The notes under the pieces were generated by a model. The model did no database searches, was not told where the DNA came from, and saw only the letters and a list, made by a program, of their open reading frames with translations. Positions 8,898-15,796 of a stretch of DNA of 15,796 bases are shown here, one piece after another. Positions within the stretch are counted from its first letter, which is position 1. Every line of letters starts with the position of its first letter. Made by a program: the position numbers and the translations under genes. This stretch comes from Zancudomyces culisetae (taxonomy: Eukaryota; Kickxellomycota; Harpellomycetes; Harpellales; Legeriomycetaceae): assembly GCA_001969505.1 (NCBI GenBank), contig LSSK01001399.1, positions 1-15,796 of the forward strand, read 5' to 3'.

Positions 8898-10160
8898 ATG
8901 GAGTATTATTATCCGTGTAGCTTTTGCGTCAAAATAGAATTAGAAACGGATAAAAATGATGATACAGAGGAATGTCTGGGTGATTTGGGTGGAGTAAGAG
9001 ATAGAATTGGTGAAGATGTGCAATGGTTGGTGGATATGCTTATTCCATTATATCGGTATAATGATGCACACCAAAGTAGTGGTATTGATGGGGATATTCG
9101 GATGAGCAACATTAAACGTATTAAATATAACAGCGATAATGATAATGATAATGATAATGATGATGGTAATAATAGTGGTGGTAGTGGTAGTGGTAGTGAT
9201 GGTGGTGGTGTTTATTGTAAATATTATATTTTTGAGTACTATCTACCACCAGTTTTGGAAACAGGAAATAATAACATAGAAAACATAGTAACAATAAAAA
9301 CAACAAGAAAGAGGAGAAGAGAGAGTAAGAGTAAAGAGTTGGAAAGTAGTGATGTAGTGGACCTTGATAAAGTGTCAACTCCGATATCAACCAAAAGTAA
9401 ACAAGGTAAGAAAAAGGGTTATCATGAAAGGGGGAAGGAAGGAGGGAGGGGAGGAGTTTCGGTTAATAAGGTATTGATGGATAACATTATATCCATTATT
9501 TGAAATTTCTGCTAATTGATAAAGTAAAAAGAAAAAAGTAAAAATATAAAAGAAAAAGAAAAGTAAAGAGCTATTATTGAATATTAATCAAAGTTAGTCA
9601 CATAGATGTGTATATGAATGCATATAAATATGACTGGATATAAATATGACTGGATATGAATATGAATATGAATATAAATATGAATATGAAAATTTAGATA
9701 TAGAAGTAGAAATAGAAATAGAGATGGAAATAAAGACAAGTCATATTGTCAACCATTTGATAAATACTTGCGAGGTACTAGAGAGAATCCAAGAGGTTAG
9801 CCAAGAAGTATCAGGTAAAAAAAAAAACAACAACCAATAGCAAAAGTTGTTTATTTAAAGAGTATATAGAAAAAAAGTAAAAGCTAAAGTAAAAGTAAAA
9901 GTTAAAGTTAAAGCAATAATGACAATATTTTAATTCAAATGAAAATAGGTATAGAGATAGTAAAATGGTTAGGAAATGAACAACAAAAGGATTTGAAACA
10001 GAGTTATATGGAAATAGTAAAGATGATGAAAACAAGAAATAAGAATAACGTTGATAATAAAAAAGGATGTGTATCAGATTGCAAGAAAATTAAAAGAGCA
10101 GTAAAAACAAAGCAAGTTGAGCTAAGAGTATGGAAAGGAGAAAGGAGAAGGGAGAAGTGA
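6961..10160 (+). CDS. Orphan low-complexity coiled-coil protein (8 exons, 630 aa)
   Basis: Phase-consistent model: exons 6961-6989, 7106-7166, 7294-7750, 7998-8139, 8287-8441, 8686-9405, 9698-9814 and 9949-10160 sum to exactly 631 codons ending in TGA. Donors are GTAAGA, GTAATA, GTAAGG, GTAATA, GTAAGT, GTAAGA and GTAAAA; a TGCTAAC branch-like motif lies 12 nt before the exon-5 acceptor. An in-frame TAA at 6955 precedes the ATG. The N-terminus is a probable coiled coil (about 1-55). The middle alternates Gly/Asp/Ser-rich tracts with more ordered-looking blocks, for example RFAKLRFLDYATPLA, a Trp/Leu-rich helix with QWLVDMLIPLY and KYYIFEYYLPPV. It includes nine Asn in a row and an Asp-Asn repeat. 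A basic KRRRESKSK motif precedes a C-terminal helical Lys-rich segment. I recognise no family; a rapidly evolving chromatin, kinetochore or mediator-type protein is possible but unsupported. Exon 3 contains alternative GTAAGA (7385) and GTAATT donors, so an extra intron there cannot be excluded. Confidence 0.6.
8499..8545. repeat. Compound microsatellite in an intron
   Basis: Four TATG units (8499-8514) grade into ATATG units and then a GGTGT pentanucleotide array up to about 8545. The whole tract lies inside the 8442-8685 intron of the orphan gene. Succession of related motifs suggests slippage with point mutation seeding new units. Confidence 0.9.
8868..8894 (+). repeat. (AAT)9 coding microsatellite, nine-Asn tract
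   Basis: Nine perfect AAT codons lie in exon 6 of the 630-aa orphan gene. All are the same codon, which implies replication slippage rather than selection for Asn. Length polymorphism between strains is expected. Confidence 0.92.
9135..9158 (+). repeat. (GATAAT)4 coding repeat, Asp-Asn tract
   Basis: Four perfect GATAAT hexamers encode alternating Asp-Asn. They are followed at about 9174-9210 by GGTAGT/GGTGGT units encoding Gly-Ser and Gly runs. Both are in exon 6 of the orphan gene and look like unstructured linkers. Confidence 0.9.
9623..9692. repeat. Intronic tandem repeats (16-mer x2, then TATGAA hexamers)
   Basis: The 16-mer TATAAATATGACTGGA occurs twice in tandem (9623-9638, 9639-9654). 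Degenerate TATGAA/TATAAA hexamers follow, up to the acceptor TTTAG at 9693-9697. The array occupies the 3' end of the 9406-9697 intron, where a branch point would be expected. Confidence 0.88.
9877..9913. repeat. Degenerate AAAGTA/AAAGTT hexamer array in an intron
   Basis: Repeated AAAGTA, AAAGCT and AAAGTT hexamers fill much of the short 9815-9948 intron just upstream of the last exon of the orphan gene. The strand bias is A/G-rich on the sense strand. Confidence 0.75.
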
Positions 10161-10187
10161 GAAAAAAGAAGTGAGAAGTGAGGTGGA

Positions 10188-13100
10188 TTAAGGCAAAAGT
10201 AGGAGATAAGTATTGACAAGATGGGAAATATCTTGGGGTAATTGAGAAAGACAGGAATTCATAAAGGCGTTTCCATCACTAATGGGACTGTTAGAAATTA
10301 GAGATTTGAGGTCAGAGGCAAAGAGTAAGTTTTGGTCGGTAGAATTGAGCAAGGAGTTGCGGGTTATGATATGATCAGAAGGTCTGTAGACGCGGATTGA
10401 CGAGAGTTTGACAAAAGAAGCTTGGAATACAGTAGCAGAAAGATCAGAACTGTCGTCATCAAGAGATGGATAAGAAGAGTCAGAGGTAGAAGTAGCAGTA
10501 GAAGTAGCAGCACCAGTACCAGTGGCAGTGGAAGATGAAGAGGTGTTTTTGACGATAAGTACAGGATCTTGTAAGAGATTGACAAGAGAAGAAATCAAAG
10601 CAACTACAAGAGCCGAGTTTCCAGACTGGCTGAGGGAAGAGAAGAAAGGAGGGCAGGCAAGAAGAGAAAGGTAGCCATGAACAAGCAGTTTGCAGTCATT
10701 TTGTTTATTTGTAGAAGCGATGAGAGCTGAAGGAATGTTTGGAGCAATAAGATTTGAGACAAGATTGGAAAGAAGGTTTGGCTGGATTGAGTTGAATAGG
10801 TCAACGAGAGAGTGGGCATTGATAGAACTAAAGACAGCAATGAACAAGACAAAGTTACGAAGCAGACGAGAAGGAGTAGGATGAGATGAGGAAGAAGAAG
10901 AAGAAGAAGCTTGTTGTTGTTGTTGTTGAAGTCTTGATAAAATTAAAGTGAAAACAGCTTTTAAATAAGGCGATAGAACCGAAATGTCAACAAAACAAAC
11001 AATGGCAGTCAACAGATCAAAGGCGTAAAGTTCGGATTGTTTTGTAGACAACAGTTTCTGAAATATACCAAGAATGGCAGGCATCATTCCACCACTAACA
11101 AGCAGAGATGCGCCAACACTCAGGTAGCTCTGTAGCAGCTCAGTTAAGGCAGGTACATTGCCACTAGATTCCCACAATGCAGGTTGAAGAAGAGGCTGTA
11201 GTAGAGAAAGATATGTACGGTCGGTGGCTTCATTCAAGGCAGTCTTTGCACGGACCAGGACAGAAAGTAGCTGGAAAACATACGGCATGAACTCAGCAAC
11301 CTGGTTCTGCAGAATATATTCAAAGCGGGGGAACAAGAGCGCCTCGATGTCGGCACAGGTGGCAGGCGAGATGCGCGACAGTAGCAGCGAAATAGTTTCA
11401 AACAAATAGTGGTTGAATTTAGGATTGGAAGGATTTTTGCTGACCAAATCAACAACCATACACAGCTTGGCCATCACCACAAGCGATGGTTGAGACGAGA
11501 TTTTGGCGCGGTCGTTTATAAATGTTGTAACAGTAGTCCGCATTATCAGTTTCATGTAGAATTCGTTTTCTGCCATTTTTTCAGCACTTGGAGACTTTTC
11601 CAGTTGATTAAACACCAAATCAGTAATTGCGCCTCCATAGTCTCCTCCTACACTCTGCCCATCAATCACCACGCGGTTGTCTCGCTTCAATACCAACAGC
11701 CGCTCCAAGGCCACTGCTGCAAATGTACTAACTGCTACATTTGGATGTCCCAAGTGCTGGATCAGCTTCGGTGTCGCTGCAACTATCTTGTCGACGTTTA
11801 GCTGGTTGCGAAACACATACACAAACTTGATGGCATCCGTCTTGAGAATCAGACTGTTTGTATCTGATCCAATATCGTTAAGATGCATTTCCATATACTT
11901 GCTGTAGAATTCATTGATGTCCACCAAGTTGTTTGTAACTGTAACTCCCAGCTTTTGCACACTCGCCACTACCGACAGCGATGTCACCATAAACTGTGCC
12001 GCATCCTTGGCTCGCCAATTGTTCACTGGATCTTTACTGTACATCTCCAAGCACTGAACCACGTATTGCGACATTGCCTTTGTTGTTTCTACCGCATGCT
12101 GCTCCAAAAGACTCCTAACCAGCTCCGATGCTGATTTGCGCCGACTCTCTGTCTCATATCCTTCAACTTCTTTCTTTACATACTCTACGCCCGAATCTTC
12201 AAACTGTTCCTCGTCCTCCACACTCAGCTCCATGTTGCGGATCACTATCTTCTCCACTATCATCTTGATTGCTTCTTCTCCTGAAAACTTCTCTCGATAC
12301 CGCGGGTTCTTTACCATGCTGCTCAGAAATCCTATTCCCTGCTTAATTATCCCCTCGTTTCTCTTCCCCTTGTTGCTCAGCTGTGTCACCAGTTCCCATA
12401 TCGCCTCCACAAACACCGGAAGCATCGAAAAGTCCTCCTCATACCTTCGACTGTACAACTCAACCACCTTGATCACCTCTTCTTTTATATTCTCTACCAC
12501 TCCCGCCTCTTCATCATCATCATCACCACCCCCTTCCCCTTCCCCTTCCTTTCCTACCATCGATCTCTCATACTTTAAATAGCTGTACATAATCTCCATA
12601 AACTCTTGCATGTGTTCTTCGAAAAACTCTGGAAGATCTTGACAATTCAAATCATAATACACTATACACATCATCCTTATTGACTCCAACAGTTCTTCCA
12701 GCTTGTATTTATTTGCCACTGCACTATAATTGCTTATCAGCTTGTGTGTATGTTGGAATACTTGGTAATAGGGTTCTGCAAATTGTCCCAACACATATTT
12801 AATCTCTAGAAATAGTTCGTTGGATCGAAAATCTGACCTCCATCTATTTTTATTTTTTCAATTTGCTTCTGTTACTTTAAACTCTATTACAATAACACTC
12901 TGTTTGCTGCTAAACATACAAATTGATTCTTTTTTTACTATTATACTTACCTTTTAAATACCATGTGTGCTGTTGTCAAAACCCCATTGTTTCTTGCAAT
13001 ATCCTCTGTCGAAAACATACTAACCATATCTGTAATCAAATTTGGCCAGTCCGCTGGAAAATCACTCTCCGCAATTTCCTTGATAGCTTCTCCAAGCTGC

Positions 13101-13586
13101 ATCTGCAGATTCTTTGGCAGTCCCATCATCAGCCCAACCAACTCCTTTTTAATAATCTGTCGGTCCTCCGCACTAATCTCGCTATTTGCATCAAATTCGT
13201 ATTCTTCCTGTTCCTTTCGCGCCCATCTCTTTTTTATATAGTTTTTGAAATATAGCGCTGATCCCACCCGAATGTTGTTGTCCGCTTTGTTGTTATTAAT
13301 CAAGCCTAACAAATGTATCGGGAACTTTGGTGTTTGTTCCAGTAATGTCAAATTCCTCTCCGCTATAAATTAATACAATCATTTTCTTTTTAATTTGCAA
13401 ACCAAAAAAAAAGTATATAAAAGTGGTCCTTGTTTTTAAACTTTTATACTTTTTATTGTATTTTGATTAATCTTCATTACTTGTAATAGAAATTATATAT
13501 AAATACTTACCTTCTCTTCTAATGTTTGCGTCTACACTCAGAGAATGAACCAGTAAAGTTGCTATTTGATCTTGTACGTCACCCAT
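10188..13586 (-). CDS. CSE1: CSE1 / exportin-2, importin-alpha re-exporter (3 exons, 1047 aa)
   Basis: Minus-strand exons: 13586-13511, 13362-12951 and 12843-10188. Both donors read GTAAGTAT and both acceptors end in TAG; phases 1 and 2 agree. CSE1/CAS is a HEAT-repeat karyopherin that exports importin-alpha with RanGTP. The N-terminus has the importin-beta N-terminal layout (RREAERNLTLLEQ, then NIRVGSALYFKNYIKKRW, then DWPNLITDM). It is followed by the CSE1 hallmark W164-RSDFRSNELFLEIKYVL and a long alpha-solenoid. The gene is longer than yeast (960) or human (971) orthologues because of low-complexity insertions: Gly/Glu/Asp at about 260-277, poly-Gln then poly-Ser at about 801-815, and Ser/Thr/Ala at about 928-955. 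The stop TAA is at 10190-10188, only 27 bp from the convergent neighbour's stop. The first ATG gives the short N-terminus expected of the family. A start inside the last exon would delete the Ran-binding N-terminal arch. Confidence 0.94.
10890..10928 (-). repeat. Adjacent (GAA)n and (TTG)n trinucleotide tracts in CSE1
   Basis: On the plus strand a GAA array (about 10890-10909) abuts a TTG array (10911-10928) across an AAGCTT centre. Read on the coding strand these give poly-Gln (CAA) followed by poly-Ser. They sit between HEAT repeats in the C-terminal third of CSE1 and probably form a disordered loop. Confidence 0.9.
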
Positions 13587-14489
13587 TTTCAATTCGTTTT
13601 TACTGTTACTGTTGCTGTTGTTACTTTATTATTATTATTAGTGTTAAAAATTCTTTTAGTGTTGTTGTTGTTATTGTGTTTTTTATCGACCTTGATTAAG
13701 GTGTCTTGTAGTCTTTATATCAAGGTAATTTGGACAAAAAGGTACAAATCTATTTTTTTACTTTTTTTCTAAAAATTGTATAATTTTTATTATTATTTTT
13801 TTTTCATATTCTGAAAATTTTTTAATTTAACACTAGTATAACTCAATTAATTATTTGTTTTTCCATTAAAGCTCAGTTTTTTTTTTGGAAATTTTTTGAT
13901 ATTATTAATACTCAATTTTTATGGTTATTAATTGATTCATATAGAAACTAATCGCCCGTTTAAACCAAACAGAATAACTACAAAATAATCAAAAGTTGTA
14001 ATTTATTAGCTTTAATAAATACTGTTTAAATATATTTGATAGATTTTGGATTTATTTTACAAAAAAAATAATAATAGCACCAATTAATCAGAATCGAAAA
14101 TCGGAACTGAAATTGGAACACATCCAACTAGAGCTTCAATTGGCTCGTTTAGTCAAAGCCGTAGTACAAATTTCTCCTTGATAACAAACTGTACATTGAA
14201 ATATATTAATCCCATTTCCTACTTTTCCAAACAATATCTCCTCACCTCCTCTCCCGCTATTGTTGATAAATATATTCTACCTCAAATTTACTACCAGCCA
14301 CGAAACTAGAAATCATAAAAGTAAGGTACAAGTCTACAGGTATTTAATATTACCTTCTTCCCACTCCTAACAACCCAACAACCCAAAACTCTCACTTTTA
14401 TTTCAAATTCTTGCTTGCTTTACTCATTCTGATTCTGATTCTCGTTTTAACCCTCACTTTGACCTACTCTCTACATCCCATCCAGAAAT
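13587..14489. promoter_or_regulatory. Divergent promoter region shared by CSE1 and the ABCB8-like gene
   Basis: A 903-bp AT-rich region separates head-to-head genes. Near CSE1 there are TTATT and GTT simple repeats and an 8-bp perfect inverted repeat, ACCTTGAT (13689-13696) with ATCAAGGT (13719-13726), 103-140 bp upstream of the CSE1 ATG. A third AAGGT lies between the arms. Near the transporter the plus strand becomes C/T-rich, with CCCAACAACCCAAAAC at about 14373-14388 and two and a half GATTCT units at about 14428-14444. No ORF is supported; the open stretch at 13566-13772 overlaps CSE1 exon 1 antisense and is low-complexity. Individual core-promoter elements cannot be assigned. Confidence 0.6.
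13689..13726. promoter_or_regulatory. 8-bp inverted repeat upstream of CSE1
   Basis: ACCTTGAT and ATCAAGGT are perfect reverse complements separated by 22 nt, and the motif half AAGGT recurs at 13698-13702. The position (103-140 bp 5' of the CSE1 start codon) fits a transcription-factor site pair. No known factor is assigned. Confidence 0.35.
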
Positions 14490-15796
14490 ATGAGTATGCT
14501 GGGATTAAATACAATATTAAACACTACAGCCATCTCTAGCAATTCTACTATTAGGCTTGGGTTTAGTGTTGTAAACAAATTAAATTCAAGATTAAACCCA
14601 AAATACAAATTTTGTAATTCCTCAATTCCAAGTTCAAGAAGAGCATATATCTCACAATCAAATTGGCAAAAAGGAAATCACGATAAAAACACAAACAACA
14701 ACAACAACAAAAGTAATAATAATAACAACGATAACGATGAGGGTGATCATAATCGCAAATCTACCAACAAATATGTCGCCGGATTTATATCACTAGGCTA
14801 TGTTTACTTTACAAACCACGAAACCGGAAGCGAAGATCGGAATACCAACAAATCCAATCCGTCAATGCTTGACCTAACTGGCGTTGACCAATTATCGTAC
14901 AATCAACTGCTTCTACCTACTAAACACAGCAGAAACACGACCACATCGAATCTTGATAACTACGTTTCTAGCAGAATTGATATTCTTCACAACTTGTATC
15001 TAAAAAAGAGGCGCAGGAGGAATAACATAGACAAGGGCCAACAACAGTTATCGCTAGAAGATGGCTCTTCAACCGGGGATGTCTTTTCTGATACAAGCTC
15101 TTTTGGTTCTCTTAGTAACATCTACAAACTAATTATCGCTCCTGAAGCCAAACTATTAACGACCATTGTAGTTACGACTCTATGTTTATCAGCTGTAAAT
15201 CTGTATATTCCAAAAGTCACTGGTGATTTAATAACAGTGATATCGTCAAAGTTGGCGGGAGTTGGCGATACAACAATGTCTGGGATGATTGACGAAATTC
15301 TACCACCGGCAAAAATGCTGGCTGGCTTATTTCTTGGAAACGGTCTACTGACCTTGGTAAATGTATACCTTCTTTCAGCATATGGCGAAAGAATATCGAT
15401 TCGAACGAGATTGGAGCTATTTGACAATATTATGAACAGGAAAATGACATTTTTTGATCAAAAAAGCACGACTGAGCTTATAAGTAGGTTGACCAGCGAG
15501 GTAAACGAATTCAAATCACAGGCCAAACTAATTGTCGGACAGGGAATAAAAGCGGTAAGTATCACAGCTGGATCTGTTTACCAGCTGTTCAGAATATCAA
15601 ACCGCCTAACTCTGTTTTTGATCGGGAGTACCGGAGTTATGTACCTGAGTCTGTGGATATATGGCAAATTACTCATTGCAGCGCGTGAAAAATCAAAGCA
15701 AATCAACGAAATGATGCACTCTATAATTACCGAAGCAATTGAAAACAGTAGAGTAATCAAAGGGTTTGGAAACACATACATTGAATACGAACTGCT
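14490..15796 (+). CDS. ABCB8: Mitochondrial ABC half-transporter, ABCB8-like (5' part, runs off right edge)
   Basis: From ATG 14490 the frame is open without a break for 435 codons and two bases to the window edge. Residues 1-64 contain no acidic residue and many Ser/Asn/Arg/Lys, as in a mitochondrial presequence. RRAY-IS at 50-55 matches the Arg-3 processing pattern (R-x-Y then cleavage). A poly-Asn stretch (about 69-81) and a long hydrophilic extension precede the ABC transmembrane domain, which begins with a hydrophobic segment at about 218-240 and a second at about 278-300. The block FFDQKSTTELISRLTSEVNE, then FKSQAKLIVGQGIKAV, closely parallels the ABCB8 version (FFD, ELVSRLT, VQEFKSSFKLVISQGLR), better than ATM1- or MDL1-type sequences. 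ABCB8 is an inner-membrane exporter implicated in iron homeostasis and the mitochondrial ATP-sensitive potassium channel. The nucleotide-binding domain (Walker A/B, LSGGQ) must lie beyond the window. The 218-residue pre-TM region is unusually long. Confidence 0.85.
   Translation, partial: MSMLGLNTILNTTAISSNSTIRLGFSVVNKLNSRLNPKYKFCNSSIPSSRRAYISQSNWQKGNHDKNTNNNNNKSNNNNNDNDEGDHNRKSTNKYVAGFISLGYVYFTNHETGSEDRNTNKSNPSMLDLTGVDQLSYNQLLLPTKHSRNTTTSNLDNYVSSRIDILHNLYLKKRRRRNNIDKGQQQLSLEDGSSTGDVFSDTSSFGSLSNIYKLIIAPEAKLLTTIVVTTLCLSAVNLYIPKVTGDLITVISSKLAGVGDTTMSGMIDEILPPAKMLAGLFLGNGLLTLVNVYLLSAYGERISIRTRLELFDNIMNRKMTFFDQKSTTELISRLTSEVNEFKSQAKLIVGQGIKAVSITAGSVYQLFRISNRLTLFLIGSTGVMYLSLWIYGKLLIAAREKSKQINEMMHSIITEAIENSRVIKGFGNTYIEYEL

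Noticed and set aside
6961-10160. UVRAG/ATG14, CENP-O or Mediator subunit identity for the orphan gene
   Set aside because: Only the general coiled-coil-then-domain layout is similar; none of the diagnostic blocks of those families could be found.
12136-12582. 148-codon open frame on the plus strand
   Set aside because: It is the antisense shadow of the CSE1 last exon, Ser/Thr/Pro-rich because of the opposite-strand codons.
10188-12794. CSE1 as a single-exon protein starting at 12794
   Set aside because: That start is a GTG inside the conserved EIKYVLGQF segment; two upstream exons restore the family N-terminus with canonical introns.
15554-15566. GTAAGT...CAG as an intron in the ABC transporter
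   Set aside because: Only 13 nt; the reading frame continues with family-typical residues through it.
1-15796. tRNA, rRNA, spliceosomal snRNA or CRISPR array
   Set aside because: No T-loop (GGTTCGANTCC) in a cloverleaf context, no recognisable snRNA core sequence and no regularly spaced repeats were seen on either strand.

Overview
The window comes from a eukaryotic nuclear genome that is AT-rich and intron-bearing. Multi-exon genes have GTAAGT/GTAAGA-type donors, mostly TAG acceptors, at least one perfect TACTAAC branch point and introns of about 45-290 nt. It uses the standard genetic code: the roughly 870 codons of the last CSE1 exon and 435 codons of the ABC transporter contain no internal stop. 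Intron style, compactness and simple-repeat load suggest a fungus, perhaps an early-diverging (zygomycete-grade) lineage, but the lineage is inferred and no marker gene fixes it.

Layout from left to right. (1) 1-191, minus strand: start of a secreted or membrane-anchored protein running off the left edge. (2) 235-679, plus: a weak, possibly OB-fold-like ORF. (3) 680-2323: no gene I can support; it holds short orphan ORFs, a 17-bp tandem duplication, a G-run and a nested inverted-repeat structure that could be a structured RNA. (4) 2324-3573, plus: four-exon orphan gene for a tail-anchored protein with an NLS-like basic stretch. (5) 3974-6475, plus: seven-exon GLE1 (mRNA-export factor), 573 aa. 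(6) 6961-10160, plus: eight-exon orphan gene, 630 aa, coiled coils separated by low-complexity Asn/Asp/Gly/Ser tracts written by microsatellites. (7) 10188-13586, minus: three-exon CSE1/exportin-2, 1047 aa, with family-atypical low-complexity insertions. (8) 13587-14489: shared divergent promoter region. (9) 14490 to the right edge, plus: 5' part of a mitochondrial ABC half-transporter most like ABCB8.

All gene models were assembled by hand by joining exons whose splice phases agree; where a choice was uncertain I say so. GLE1 acts in mRNP remodelling at the pore and CSE1 in recycling importin-alpha, and the orphan between positions 2324 and 3573 looks like a possible nuclear-envelope protein. 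The clustering is suggestive only. I see no bacterial-type operon, CRISPR, tRNA, rRNA or intact mobile element. The most novel material is the two orphan genes, the unassigned left 1.6 kb and the base-composition switch inside CSE1.
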